Both the position numbers and the translations under genes were made by a program. This document shows positions 22,890 to 34,749 of a stretch of 64,000 nt of DNA, one piece after another. Every line of letters starts with the position of its first letter. Positions within the stretch are counted from its first letter, which is position 1. The DNA comes from Heterohyrax brucei (Eukaryota; Chordata; Mammalia; Hyracoidea; Procaviidae). Under the pieces are notes generated by a model, which saw only the letters and a program-made list of their open reading frames with translations, did no database searches and was not told the DNA's origin. The stretch covers positions 25,083,431-25,147,430 of the forward strand of contig CM053146.1 in NCBI GenBank assembly GCA_028571685.1, read 5' to 3'.

Positions 22890-23205
22890 TATGATGCTGG
22901 AATCTATGTTAATGGCATTATGAAAATTCACCAATGGAAAACTTATGGATTATAGAACGTTGTCCAAGACTTCAACTTGCTCATTTTGGACACATAATTA
23001 GGAGGGAATGATTGCTCGTGAAGACATCATGCTTAGTAAAGTGGAGGGGCAGTGAAGACGAAGAAGATGCTCTGTAAAATAGATTGGCACAATGGCTACA
23101 ATAACAGACTCAAACACATTAAGAGTCATGAAGATGTCATAGGCCTGAATAACACTTCTGTTACATGGACAGTCGCCATGGATCAGAGCCAACTAACAAC
23201 AATGT
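22890..23205 (+). mobile_element. RTE 3' end, old
   Basis: Diverged RTE 3' end: TTTTGGACACATAATTAGG (the GHVVRR-type coding region), GACATCATGCTTAGTAAAG, GATTGGCACAATGGCTAC and a final CCAACTAACAACAATG tail. 5'-truncated and full of stops. Confidence 0.75.
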
Positions 23206-23360
23206 AGTAAAGGCACAAGAACTTTTGTGAGTTCAGTTACAGCAAGAGGTATGATATGATATTGCCAATGCTATTTTTTTCAAACTGTAGCCAGGCTGAT
23301 ATGGGGATTCAGACACCCCAGAATGTTCTATCTATGAGAGGAAAGGATATTTTTACATGA

Positions 23361-23508
23361 AACTTGTTGCTGTCCACTTGATTCCTACTTATAATGATCC
23401 TATAGGACAAAGTAGAGTTGCTCTGTAGGGTTTCCAAGAAGTGACTGGTGGATTTAAACAGCCAAATTTTTGATTAGAAGTGGAGAGCTTAACCACTGCT
23501 CCATGAAA
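23361..23508 (-). mobile_element. AfroSINE, minus strand
   Basis: AACTTGTTGCTGTCCACTTG tail side, CCTATAGGACAAAGTAGAG and AGGGTTTCCAAGAAG core, GCTTAACCACTGCTCCATG head. Confidence 0.88.
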
Positions 23509-23885
23509 GGCAGATTCTAAAAAATGAGTCTCTTGAGGAAGAATGGCATGTGGACATGAATTGACTCTTTTGCTTGGCAAAAGTACTTGCTCTTCCCATA
23601 CTATCTGCAGGCTGTACAACCAGCCCTGTCATCCTTTCCTTCCTCCCCACTATCATGAGTCCCACAGTAAGAAAATAACAGTAATAAGAGCATATAACTA
23701 TTTGGCTAGTCCAATCCTCTCAATTTTTAGGTTAGAGAATTAGGTTGAAAAGGAATTTGTCCCAAAGCATCCATCTAGTTAGCTGTAGTGTTTAAGCTCA
23801 TCTGACTTTCCTTTCAGTCCTTTGGTGTTTCCTGTTTAAACTGCCTCCATTCAAAAAAACTATTGTGAATGTGGTGCAAAATCAG
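23509..23885. other. Mostly unassigned; possible MIR trace
   Basis: A weak MIR-like stretch at about 23715-23830 (GAGAATTAGGTTGAAAAGG, with a later CCCAAAGCATCCATCTAG in place of the usual AAGGTCACACAGCTAG). The rest is unassigned. Confidence 0.35.
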
Positions 23886-23955
23886 TGATTCATGCTGCTG
23901 TTCATAGGGTTGCAATGAGTTAGAATCAAATCGACAGCACCTAACAACAACACAA
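23886..23955 (+). mobile_element. RTE tail fragment
   Basis: Only the extreme 3' end is present: CATAGGGTTGCAATGAGTTA, GAATCAAATCGACAGC and CACCTAACAACAACAC. It lies immediately upstream of the complete mariner. Confidence 0.75.
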
Positions 23956-23969
23956 AAAACTTATAAATA

Positions 23970-25240
23970 CGAAGTCTGACCATTAAGTTCTCAAACACAT
24001 CCTAGAAAAGGCACTATATACCTGACTGCTGAATATCACTATGGTCACCTTTGAAGTACTCCTCTTGGGAAGCTATGCACTCACACCAGTGCCTAGCCCA
24101 CCCTTCAAAGCAATTTTGGAATTCTTTTTCTAGAATGGCCATCAGAGCTGTCATTGTATCACACTTGATGTCCTGAAAGTCATCAAAATGTCTTCCTTTC
24201 AGTATTTCCTTTATCTTCAGGTAAAGAAAAAAGTCACTAAGGATCAGATCAGGTGAGTAGGTAGGGTGTTCCAATACAGTTATTTGTTTACTGGCTAAAA
24301 GCTCCCTCACAGACTGTGCTGTGTGAGCTGGTACATTGTTGCGATGAAAGAGCCATGAGTTGTTGGTGAAAAGTTCAGGTCGTCTTCGTTTAACTTTTTC
24401 ATGCAGCCCTTTCAGTACTTCCAAATAGTAAACTTGGTACAAATTCGTAATGAACAATTCCTCTGATATCAAAAAAATGTTAGCAACATCACTGTGCCTC
24501 TTGATTTGGACTGATGGAACATTTTTGGTTGTAGAGAATTGGCTAACTTCCACTGTGCACTTCGATGCTTTGTTTCTGGGTCACATTGGCAAACCCATGT
24601 TTCATCACCAGTGATAACATGGCCCAGAACATCATCTTGCCTCTCCAAAGTTCTTGGCAAACTTCGACTCTCCTTTGCTTTTGTTCATCAGTGAGCTCCT
24701 TTGGTACCATTTTTTGCACACACCTTTCTCATGCCACGATTTTCAGTTAAGATTTTCCTCTTTCTCCATTGATGTTTCCTTGGTCTGCTATGCTCACAAT
24801 TAACTGACGGTTTTGATGCACAGTTCAAAGAATTTTTGCAATGTTTTCCTCAGTTCTGATCATTACTGGTGGCCCTGACTTCTCTTCCTCTGACTTTTTC
24901 TCTCCCCTCAGAAAATAACTTAATCTATTTGTATATTGACATTTTCTTCATAGCATTATCCCCATAAACTTGGACTAACGTGTCTCTGATTTCACTTCTA
25001 CTCTTAATGAAGTTTGTTGATTGCTCTAACTCATGTTTGTTGATTGCTCTAACTCAAGCTCTGACGTTCTCATGATGGCACACAAAAACCCACAACAACA
25101 ATGAGCATCACGTGAAGACACAAACACAGCTGTGAGATACTGATATACCAAGGTTATGGAACTTTAGCAAGTTGTTTGTACAGTGCTGCCAATGTAAGTG
25201 CATGGTGGCAAGTTCTCAAACCTAACTGTCAGACATTGGT
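23970..25240 (-). mobile_element. Complete mariner transposon (1271 bp)
   Basis: Flanked by TA at 23968-23969 and 25241-25242. The left end GAAGTCTGACCATTAAGTTC and the right end (complement AATGTCTGACAGTTAGGTTT) form imperfect terminal inverted repeats of about 28 bp. The length fits a full mariner (about 1.3 kb). The transposase is on the minus strand and broken. Confidence 0.93.
24014..25070 (-). pseudogene. Mariner transposase, near full length but broken
   Basis: Reading the minus strand, the N-terminal DNA-binding part (about 25070-24670) has several stops. The catalytic half survives in two overlapping frames: VLGHVITGDETWVCQCDPET near 24620-24590, with the first catalytic aspartate, then a 179-codon open frame from 24553 to 24014. 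That frame carries FHRNNVPAHTAQSVRELLA and HPTYSPDLILSDFFLYLKIK, and ends CIASQEEYFKGDHSD, the usual mariner C-terminus. The spacing between the second and third catalytic positions is exactly 34 residues, but the second is asparagine (AAC, complement of 24338-24340) instead of aspartate. The frames meet at a frameshift between 24553 and 24590. Confidence 0.92.
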
Positions 25241-26020
25241 TATAGTTTCTCCTTGGGCCAAATAAAACAATATATTACAAACTTCATCAGCTTATGAGGA
25301 AATCAAGCTAACAAATACCGGTTTTCAAGGCGAATGATAAATGACAGCTGTAGTGTGACCCATGGAGCTTTGTCTATTGCTTGTATATAATTTGCTCACA
25401 TTTGCTACAGTTCTCCACTTGTCTTTGCGTGGGCTGAAATTTGAAGAAAAGAATATGTGCTTTAAAGTCACCTGCTTTGTCACAGAAGGAAATTTTTTCC
25501 CCCACATGCTACCAACTTTGGAACTTTTCTTTCATTCTCTTTTTCATAAAAATAAAGAACTAACCTGTCCCTTTAAAATTCAGTAGTTGAATCCAGCGTG
25601 CCAATTATTAAGGTTTCATTCTTGCACCATCAGACCTACAATTTGAGAATGTTTTTATGCCTCTTTTTACCTTTTGTTCTCTAAAGCCTTCATCCTAGTT
25701 GACAAAAATTTCCACATAGTGAGTGGACATTTCTTTAACATAATGAGCATGCAAAATCACACCCTAAAAGAGAGGTCAGCATTAAGGGAAGAACATTCAG
25801 CTTTTACAAAGTTTCTGTCTGTTTTTGATTTTATTATAACATGGTAGTTAACATGCACATGTTCTATAAAACTGTTCATGGTCTCCCTATCTTTTTTTTT
25901 AATCTGAGAATGATTTCTGAAAACAGTCTAAATTTGGTAATATGTACGATGTTGATGGCACTTGGCTTTGGCAAGGTATTGGGAGTAAGCGTGAGTCTGA
26001 ATTCTTGCAGTATTCATAGC
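25241..26020. other. Unassigned sequence
   Basis: No gene or recognisable element seen. Confidence 0.5.
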
Positions 26021-26230
26021 AAGGTTTGATGGTGGCACAAAAAGTTTGTGCTCATCTAATAAATAAAAGGCTGGTGATTTGAACCCACAGAGTAGTGCAG
26101 TAGAAGAAAGGTACAGTGATGAGCTTCTGTAAAAGTACAGCCAAAAAGATTCTGTGAAGCAGTTCGACTCTGTAATATATGTGGTCACTATGAGTTCAAA
26201 ATTACCTAATGGTAACATGTTTTTTTTTTT
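26021..26230 (+). mobile_element. AfroSINE, long form, old
   Basis: Diverged: TTTGATGGTGGCACAAAAAG head, GGTGATTTGAACCCACAG B-box-like segment, TGTGAAGCAGTTCGACTCTG core, GGTCACTATGAGTTC and a T-rich end at 26220-26230. Confidence 0.7.
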
Positions 26231-26249
26231 GTTGTTGTTAATTTTTATG

Positions 26250-26395
26250 TTAAGGATACACTTAATTTATCTGAACACCACGTTTTCATCTGTAGAATAG
26301 AAGCACACCAGAAGTTCTTGTGAGAAATAATGCATGATAAAATTCTTAACACAGTCCTAGCACTTACCAGTTGTTTAATAAATTCAGTGTTCATT
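26250..26395 (+). mobile_element. MIR element, 3' half
   Basis: Ancient mammalian MIR: TTTTCATCTGTAGAATAG, GTGAGAAATAATGCATGATA, TTAACACAGTCCTAGCAC, and GTTTAATAAATTCAGTG at the 3' end. Confidence 0.7.
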
Positions 26396-26760
26396 GTTTT
26401 TTTAGTTAGTCATTTCTACTACTTTTAATATTTTATATTCACTGAATGTTCAACCAAAAACATTTAAAAATCAGAAAAGGTCTCTAACTTTCTATTCACT
26501 TCATAATGATTAATTCATCAGATAAGAGAGATTATCTCCTTTAATGCTCACTCAGATTAGATTAAAATTCACCGATAACTGGCCAGCTATGGTCAAATAT
26601 CAGTTAAATATCATGCTTGGCAGTAGTTCTCACACTTCAGTGTTGTCAGATTACAAAACAAAACACATCCAGACTTAGCAATGAGAGACTTTAGTACAAG
26701 AGAGAGCAAGGGGAATGGAGCTATTGCAATAGGGAGAATGTTCTGACCCGTAGGTAGATT
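26396..26760. other. Unassigned sequence
   Basis: No clear element. GGCAGTAGTTCTCACACTTC near 26620 might be the start of a degraded MER20/MER5-type element. Confidence 0.35.
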
Positions 26761-26768
26761 ATCCAATA

Positions 26769-27080
26769 GGTAAGGTAAGCACAGGCTTACTTATGCTTAT
26801 TAATCTCTAATGAACATCTTTGACATGGTGAAACTCATGTGAAATTCTTCACTACAAATAAGTAAGCACTAGTAAGCCTGTGCTTACCTTGAGTGGGTGG
26901 TCTGACCCTGTCAGGGTTTGTACATTTGTAAAGGGGCTTTGATTCTTGCTAATGTGTGACACTGGGAGAGAGACAGATGCCAGCCACACCTAGAAGCAGA
27001 ATCTTTGATATGGTGAAAAAAACTTGAAAGTGTTCACCATAGATCATCTGGTAAGCAATATAAGCACTATGCTTCCCATA
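26769..27080. repeat. Unrecognised inverted-repeat element with iterated unit
   Basis: GGTAAGCACAGGCTTACT at 26776-26793 is matched in inverted form by AGTAAGCCTGTGCTTACC near 26872-26889. A unit starting ATCTTTGACATGGTGAAA (about 26816) recurs as ATCTTTGATATGGTGAAA (about 27001), followed by another GTAAGC-type segment. I do not recognise the family. It could be a non-autonomous DNA transposon or a folded repeat. Confidence 0.6.
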
Positions 27081-27440
27081 CCTTCTGAATAGTCTTCCCC
27101 TGCAAATCTGACCATAAGATCAGCAAGTCTCTTAAGAGTTGGGTAAAATAAGTTTTTCTTTTATAGTGAAGAATGTAAAGAACGCCAGAAAGAACTAGTT
27201 GCACATCAGAGAATGTTTTAAGGTAAGGCCAGCCTATTCTCTGGGAAAGGTTCTTAAAGAGAGGTTCTACATTGACTCACACTGAAGGCTGGCCAAAATT
27301 CAGGGACTTGGAGAAAGGAAAGAAGCTTCAACAAACACAGGTTAACAAGCCTTTTTTTTTTCCGATTGATCAGGGTAGACCAACAGTTCAGCTCATCTTC
27401 CATATGGCAAACCATGAGAATTTGGAGGGCCAGTGTCTGG
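27081..27440. other. Unassigned sequence
   Basis: Nothing recognised apart from a short poly-T run at 27352. Confidence 0.5.
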
Positions 27441-27442
27441 CC

Positions 27443-27608
27443 TTGAAACCCTGGTAGCATAGTCGTTAAGAGTTCAACTGTTAAACAAACATTTGGCAGT
27501 TCAGTCTACTAAGGTCTCCTTGCAAACCCTGTGTGGCAGTTTACTCTGTCTTATATGGCTCCTATGAGTCAGAATCAACACTGTGTCAGCAGATTTGGTT
27601 TTTGGGTT
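27443..27608 (+). mobile_element. AfroSINE, short form
   Basis: TTGAAACCCTGGTAGCATAG head, GTGTGGCAGTTTACTCTGTC core, CTCCTATGAGTCAGAATCAA and a TTTGGTTTTTGG tail. Confidence 0.88.
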
Positions 27609-27769
27609 TTGATGTCTAGTCTTGCTGAAGGTAAACAAGACATCTTGGGGTCTTACCTGAGTCATAGAAGAGTGGTTCTTTGCAATGAGACCTTTCCTGG
27701 AACACTAATGGTGGATATGCTTCTTAACCTTTACTATTTTCCAGAATCACAGGATTCTGACAAAAATTC

Positions 27770-27905
27770 AGCATTGTCAATGTACAGCAGAATTACCTAG
27801 GATTTTTGCCAAAAATAAAAGCTAATCTCCAGCTTCCCTGGGAATCCAAATCAATAGGTCTGTTAGGGGACCCAGAAATACACATTTTGTAGACATCTCA
27901 GGGTT
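27770..27905 (+). mobile_element. MER5-like hAT relic
   Basis: AGCAGAATTACCTAGGA, CTCCAGCTTCCCTGGGA and ATCAATAGGTCTGTTAGGGG follow the order of MER5A/MER20-type non-autonomous hAT elements (AGAATCACCTGGG, then the CAGTAGGTCTGGGGTGG-type segment). Old and diverged. Confidence 0.55.
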
Positions 27906-29215
27906 TCTAATGAACGAAATTTACACAGCCTGTTTTTAAAAGAATGAAGAGACAGACAGAAAATTGAACTTCATAGATAAAGAGCATAATCAGAGACACT
28001 TTATCGCACCTCTTGTTGAAAAACATTTTGATGTAATTGAATTTAGTTCTCTGCATTAGTGAGTAGAAACTAATCATTATTGAAGTTTGGAGTGAAAAGC
28101 ATCTCATTTTTTGCTATGGTAGCTTTATTTAGGGAGTCAGAGCAGTTTTGTCACTTTCAGATAAGTTGCACTAATTTTGATAATTACAATAATTTTTTTC
28201 CCTTTCTTTTCTAGTATTTTTTTCTCTGTAAGGCACCTGGTGTTATAAAACTACTGAATGGATAAGTGTGAGCTTGGACCTCTGTATTAGAAGGCAGAAA
28301 CTGCAATTTAATTAAAGAGAATGGAACTAACACTTCAGTACTTGGTTGCAAAATTTTATCCTAGAAATTTTCAGAACACATTGCAATTATCTGCAGTGCG
28401 ACTTCCCAGCAAGTTCCTTGACAAAGCATTTTGTTTTTAAACCTGGTGTTACTGTTTCATACAGCCCAGCATGGCACATGCTAGATTTCAATAGATATGT
28501 GTTGCATAAGTGAGTAAATGTGGAAATAAAAGGATAACATAAGACAATATATTCAAGCAATAACTAAAATGAGTTAGAGAAAGTCATAAAAGGAAGATGC
28601 TGATTGAATAAACATTTATGAATTCTTAGTCTAGGAGAATAAATGCTGGATATGTTAATATGAATAAGACCAAGGCCTGCCTCAAAGAATTCACAAGTTA
28701 TTTGCAGAAATAGGCAAGTGGATAGACAAATACAGTATGTAAGGCCCTTCTTCCACCATGCTAAAAGCCAGTCATGGGACATAGAGCATGTATTTGGTGT
28801 TTACCTAAGACCATATTCCTTGCTCCTCACCAGTCACTGGATCCTTGACTGGTCTTTGCTTTCTGCTCGAGATGCTGGAGAAAAAGGAGAGGAAAGATGT
28901 AACATAAAATTGAAGACAAGACAAAGGTGTACCAACATCTGTGTAATAGTCCCAGAATGTAAGGTGGGATATAATGAAAGGGAGAGGATATAGTTAAAGG
29001 AAAAAGAAATAGAATTTTCTAGGATGGGTGAAAAAGCCCTGGAAATCTATGATGAAATGGTTCATAGTGTGTTACACAGCAGAGATAAAGTTCTACATCT
29101 AGGTGCACATCTAGGAGCATCAAAGTCAAGAGAAAATTACAAAACTTAAGAGCAAAAAAGAAGATAGGTCCAATGAAATCACTATAGGTTATATGTGGCA
29201 TGTTTTCTTCTTTTT
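27906..29215. other. Mostly unassigned; possible L2/MIR traces
   Basis: GCATGGCACATGCTAGATTT near 28470 and TGATTGAATAAACATTTATG near 28600 resemble L2/MIR 3' ends. No gene recognised. Confidence 0.4.
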
Positions 29216-30439
29216 TATGGTATTTTTTTTATTGTGATTAAGTGAAAGTATACAGTCCAAATTAATTTTGCATGCTTGCCTATCTGTGGCTTCTTCTGCT
29301 CTCCTTGCCCAGTGACAGCACACTCCACCTTTTCATTCAAAACTTGTAGTATCCTCTTAACAAGTTCCAGGCCCCTCCTCTCCACCCTCTTCTCTCCCAT
29401 CTAGAAAGAGACAACTAGGACAGCATCCTATCAGAGCATAGGCCCATAAAGTACACACATCATATGGTCGTATTGTGCCCCTGAGTGCAGTGCGGTTTTG
29501 TTCAAAAACTTGACCTCAGTAGTGCTTTCTGGACAGGTGAAACAGCAAGTCTAGGGGCCACGCACCTAGGGGATTGCCTGGGCTGTCAGTCCATCAGTTG
29601 TAGATTTTTAGTAGAGTTATTGAGGTGCACCCCTCTTATTCTCATGTCGCCACAGGGACTCAACATTATGTGCCCTATCATGGCTGTCTTTGATGGTGGC
29701 TGGGCATCATCTAGTTCTTCTGGTCACATGTTGATACAGTCTCCCGTTCACGTGGGTCCTTCTGTCTTCTGGACTCTTTTTACTTCAGGTCTTTGTTGTT
29801 CTTGGTGATCATTTGTTCTGGATGAGTTGGGACCATTTGGTGTACCTCAGATGGCAGCTTGCTGGCTTTTTAAGACCCTGGATGCCACTCACCAATATGG
29901 GGTACAGAAGACTCTAACAATAGGCCAGTTATGCCACTTGGCCTACATGTCCCCTGAGAGCATGGTCCCCAGACCCTGCCCCTGCTACTCTATCTTTGCA
30001 ATATTGGGTTGAGATCAGAAGAGTTTTCAACTTATGTTGAAGTCCAGTTAAGTTGATCCACTTTCTACTGTGTGCTATTGCCACTTTCACCCAACCAAAT
30101 TTGTATCAACTATCTAATCTATGACCAACCCTCTCATTCCCTGCCCACCTTTGCAGTAGTCAGAGAGTCTTTTCTTCTGTATATAAGTCTGCTTTTAAAT
30201 CCTTAGAGGGTCTCGAACTATATTTGTCCTTGTGCAGCTGATTTCAATCAGTATAATATCTTCCAATTGAAACCAGTTTATGAGATGCTTCCTGAAATCA
30301 TCATTGTTCTTTATCATTGCATCGTGTTCCATTGAGTATATATACCATAGTTTATCCATTCACCTGTTGATGGACATTTTGGTTGATTCCATGTTTTTGC
30401 TATTGTGCACCGTGAAGCAAGAAATATTTGTGTGCATGT

Positions 30440-33400
30440 ATCTGTTCATGTGACAGCCTTTGTTTCCGTAGGATATGTTCTGAACACTGGGATTGCTGGG
30501 TCAAACGGTATTTCTATTTCCTGCTTTTTAAGAAAGTGCCAAATTCCTTTCCAAAGTAGTTGTACCATTTTGCAATCCCAACAGCAGTGTAGGAGACTTT
30601 CAGTCTCTCCACAGCCTCTCCAGCATTTGTTGTTTTGTGTTTTCTGGATCATGTTCAGCCTTGTTGGGGTGAGTGGAATCTCATTGTAGTTGTGGTTTGG
30701 ATTTCTTTAATAGCTAATGATCGTGAGCATTTCCTCATCTGTCTTTTGGCTGACTGGATGTCCTCTTTAGTGAAGTCTCTGTCAATTTGTTTGCCCATCA
30801 CTTAATTGTGTCTTTTACCTTTCTCTTGCTGATATTTTGCAGTACCTTATAGAATATGGAGATCAGATGTTGGTTTGGCATGTAGTGGTCAATTGTTTTT
30901 AGCCATTCTGTAGGTGGTCTTTTAACTCTGGATAAAATCTTTGGATGAGCAACAGTGTTTGATTTTTAGCAATTAACATTTATCTACCTTCTCTTCTGTT
31001 GATTGTGCTTCATCAGTTTTTGAAGTCTGTCTAAGCTGTGTAATAGAACTTCCATTGTTGGTCCTACTTTTTCTTACATAATCTTTATTGTTTTAGGTTT
31101 GATATTTAGATCTTTGATGCATTTTGATTTAGTTTTTGTGTAAAGTGTGTGACAAGGGTCTCATTTCAGATTTTTGCAGATGGATATTCACTTTTGTCGC
31201 ACAGTTTGTTAAAGAGACCCATCTTACTGAAGTTTACAATCTTAAGACCTGTATTGAATATCAACTTTTCATAAGCAGATGGTGGCATCTCTGGGGTCTC
31301 AACTCTGTTCCATTGGTCTATATGTCTCTTTTTGTACGAGTACTAGGCTGTTTCAACTACTGTGGCAGTGTAATAGGTTCTAAGGTCAGTTAGTGAGAGT
31401 CCTCCCACAGCATTCTTCTTCAGCAGTGATTTGCTTATCTGGGATTTTTTCCCTTTCCAAACAAAGCTGGTGATTTGTTTCTCTACCTCTTTGAAAAAAT
31501 GTCACTGGAATTTGTCTTGGGATTGTGTTGTATGTGTAGATTGTTTTGAATAAAATAGACATTTTTACAACGTTAAGCTCTTCTTTCCATGAGCAGGGTA
31601 GGTTTCTCCATGTATGTAAGTCTCTTTTGGCTTCTTGCAGTAAGGTCTTGTCGTTCTTTTTGTATAGGTCTCTTATTTCTCGAGTTAGATTTACTCGTAA
31701 GTATTTTATCTTCTTGGGGGCTTTGTATAGTGAATGGCATTGATTTGGTGATTTCTTCTTTGATCATCTCTTTACTTATGCTTATCTTATATCCTGATAC
31801 TTTACTGAACTCTTCCATTAGTTTGAGTAGTTTACTTACAGATTCTTTAGGATTCTGTGTGTGTACAATTGTATCATCTGCAAATAGGGAAAGTTTTACT
31901 TCTTCTTTGCCAGTGTGGATGCCCTTTATTTCTTTGTCTTGTTTAATTGCTCTGCCTAGAACCTCTAGTATAATGTTGAATAGAAGTGGTCAGAGTGAGC
32001 ATCCTGTCTAGTTCCCTTTCTCAAGGGCAATTTTTCAGTCTCTCTCCACTAGGGACAATGTAGGCAGTTGGCTTTGTGTAGACGCCTCTTATTATGTTGA
32101 GGAATTTCCTCTCTATACATATTTTGCTGAGAGTTTTTAACATGAGTGGATGTTTTACTTTGTCAAATGCCTTTTTTGCGTCAATTGACAAAATCTTTTG
32201 TGTTGTTTATGTGGTTGATCACAGTAATTGTTTTTCTGACGTTGACTCAGCCTTACATCTGTGATTTGAATCCAATTTTGTCATGATGAATTATTTTCTT
32301 GATATGTTATTTAATTCTATTGGCAAGGATTTTGTTGAAGTTTTTGCTTGTAGGTGCATGAGAGATATTGGTGTGTCATTTTCTTTTTTTGTGGGATTGA
32401 CGGTACCAGCTGTCAGACGAACAGAGCTGAGGGGAAAGCGCGGGAGCTGAATAAGACCGAAACAATCACATCAGGGGGGACTCAGTCAAGCTGAGACCTC
32501 GAACTTTATTTTTCAGTTACATATATATTTCACACATTTCCTCGTTTCCTTTTCCCAAGCATTCTTTTGCTAGTCATATCGAAACCAGATCAGGGGCATG
32601 CTGACCTCTGCTTATTCTGAGGACAATGCTGGGTGTACAATACTTGGAATGTGCTTAATTTAGATCTTGTTAATACAAGAGTTAACTTGACCATATTCTG
32701 GCCTTGCTTCGGGAAGTCTCGGCTTCCCACATGGGATCTTTCCTTAGCTTTGGTATCAGGGTTATAAGGGCTTCTTAGAATGAATTTGGGAGCATTCTAT
32801 CCATTTTTATGCTGTGAAATAGTCTCAGTAGTATTGGAGTTAACTCCTCCCTAGATGTTTGGTAGAATTCTCCAGTGAAGTCATCTGAGCAGGGACTTTA
32901 TTTGGCTGGTAGTTTTTTGATGACTGTTTCAATCTCTTCCTTCATGATGGGTTTATTAAATTGTCCTACTTCTCCTTGTTAATTTTAGTAGGTGGTATGC
33001 ATCCAGAAATTTATCTGTTTGCTGTAGGTTTTCAAATCTGTTAGAGCACAGTCTTTTGTAGTATTCTGTTTGATACTTTAGATTCAGCTGAGTCTGTTGT
33101 GACATGCCCCATCTCATTTCTTATTTGGATTATTTGTTTTCACTCCTGTTTTTCTTTTGTAAGTTTAGCCAATGGTTTATCAATTTTGTTGATCTTGTTT
33201 TAAAAAAACTGTTTTTGATTTTGTTAATTTTTTCAATTGTTCTTCTGTTCCTTAGTTCATCTGAGTCTGCTCTAATATTTATGATTTGTTTTCTTCTGGT
33301 ATCTGAAGGGTTCCTCTGTTGCTCTCTTTCTACATGTTCAACTGCAGGGTTAATTCTTTGATTTGGGTCCCTTCTTCATTCCAGATGTGTGCATTTATAA

Positions 33401-34245
33401 AGATCAATTGACCTCTGAGCACTGCTTTTGCTGTATTCCATGGATTCTGATAAGATGTGTTTTCTTTATCTTTTGATTCTATGCATTTCTTTATTTTGTC
33501 CTTGATTTCTTCTACAACACACGGCTTTTTGAGCATGGCGTTACTTCAAATTTCTGTTTTTTCTGCTATTGATTTCAACTTTTATAGTTTTATGATCCAA
33601 GAATATGCTTTACAATAATTCAATGGTTTGAATTTTATGGAGACTTACATTATATCCTAACACGTGGTCTATTCTGGAAAATGTTCCATTTGCACTGGAG
33701 AAGAAGGTATACTTATCTGTTGATGGGTATCAAGTTCTGTATATGTCGATGAGTCTAGTTGGTTAATTGTCAAAATAAGGTCTTCTGTGCCTTGACTGAG
33801 CTTTGTTCTATATTATCTGTCCATTACTGAAAGTGGAGTGTTGAAGTCTCCAACTATTATTATGAAGTGATCTAACTCATTTTTCAGTGTAGTCAGTGTT
33901 TCTTTGATGTATTTAGATGCTCTGGCATTGAGTGCATAATCATTTAATATTGTTATTATGTATTGAAACTTCCAGCAATAAATAGTGACCATTCTTGTCC
34001 ATGTTGGTGGATTTTACATTAAAGTCTATTTTATCTGAGATTAGTATTGCCACTCCTGCTCTTCTCTGTACGTTTTTAGCTTGCTATATATTTTTCCATC
34101 CTTTAACTTTCAGTTTGTTCATATGTTGGAGTCTAAGGTGTGTTTCTTGCAAACAACCTATAGATGGGTCTTGTCTTTTGATATAGGATGTCACTTGCTG
34201 TCTCCTTATTGGAGTGTTGAGTCCACTTACATTCACTGTAATTAG
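30440..34245 (-). pseudogene. L1 ORF2 remnant, minus strand, broken
   Basis: Endonuclease and reverse transcriptase of the second full-length L1. It opens near 34245 with LSLITVNVSGLNTPIRRQQV. GCLQETHLRLQHMNKLKVKG at about 34150 keeps the endonuclease glutamate in QETHL. The finger region is seen at 33330-33536 (VEEIKDKIKKCIESKDKENT). The catalytic LFADD is intact near 31880. The thumb-side [14 protein letters not shown] starts at 31818. The C-terminal CWRGCGETESLLHCCWDCKM lies near 30600. Multiple stops separate the blocks, and a solo LTR at 32398-32731 sits between the endonuclease and the polymerase core. Confidence 0.88.
32392..32737 (-). mobile_element. Class II-type solo LTR with 6-bp target duplication
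   Basis: A 334-bp endogenous retrovirus LTR (32398-32731) flanked by TGGGAT at 32392-32397 and 32732-32737. On the minus strand it begins TGTGGGAAGCCGAGAC and ends GGTACCGTCA, so both ends follow the TG...CA rule. An AATAAA (complement near 32510) lies where U3-R polyadenylation signals do. A 6-bp duplication and a TGTGGG start are typical of class II (ERVK-like) viruses. No viral coding sequence remains, so it is a solo LTR left by recombination. It interrupts L1 ORF2 and postdates that L1. Confidence 0.88.
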
Positions 34246-34749
34246 TGAAAGGTATGTGTTTAATTCTGTCACTTTGATGCATTTATTTCTGTGTTGTTGA
34301 TGTTTTTTCTGTTGCTCCTAATATTCTGTTGTGGGTCATTCTTCTTTATGGACTGACTTTTCATGTTTTTCAGTGTTGGTTTTGTGTTTGTTGAGAGTCC
34401 TGTCTTGTTTTATGTCACATTGTTATTTTGCTTTGTGGCTACAACTATGATCCCTGTTCCTTTGCTCTGTGGCTACCACTATGATCCCTGTTCCTATTCT
34501 AGTTTTAAACCAGATTTTAGCTTCTGCATATCTTTTTAATTTCCTCTCCATCTGAAAGAACTATAATTGCTGTAATATATCCTTCTTTTTAGTGTGATGG
34601 TGTCATAGCCTTTGTGATACAATCATTTGTTCCCTTTTTATGTTGTAGGTTTGATTGAGCTTTGTGACTTCCCTAAGTGAGTAGGATTCTGGATGCTGTG
34701 TCCTGCCCTGCCTTCTTCAGTACACGCTTAGTGGTTTTGTTTTACTAAA

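Noticed and set aside
23970-25240. Possible domesticated mariner gene (as in SETMAR)
   Set aside because: The transposase is frameshifted, has stops in the DNA-binding part and lies in intact transposon ends. There is no fused host domain.
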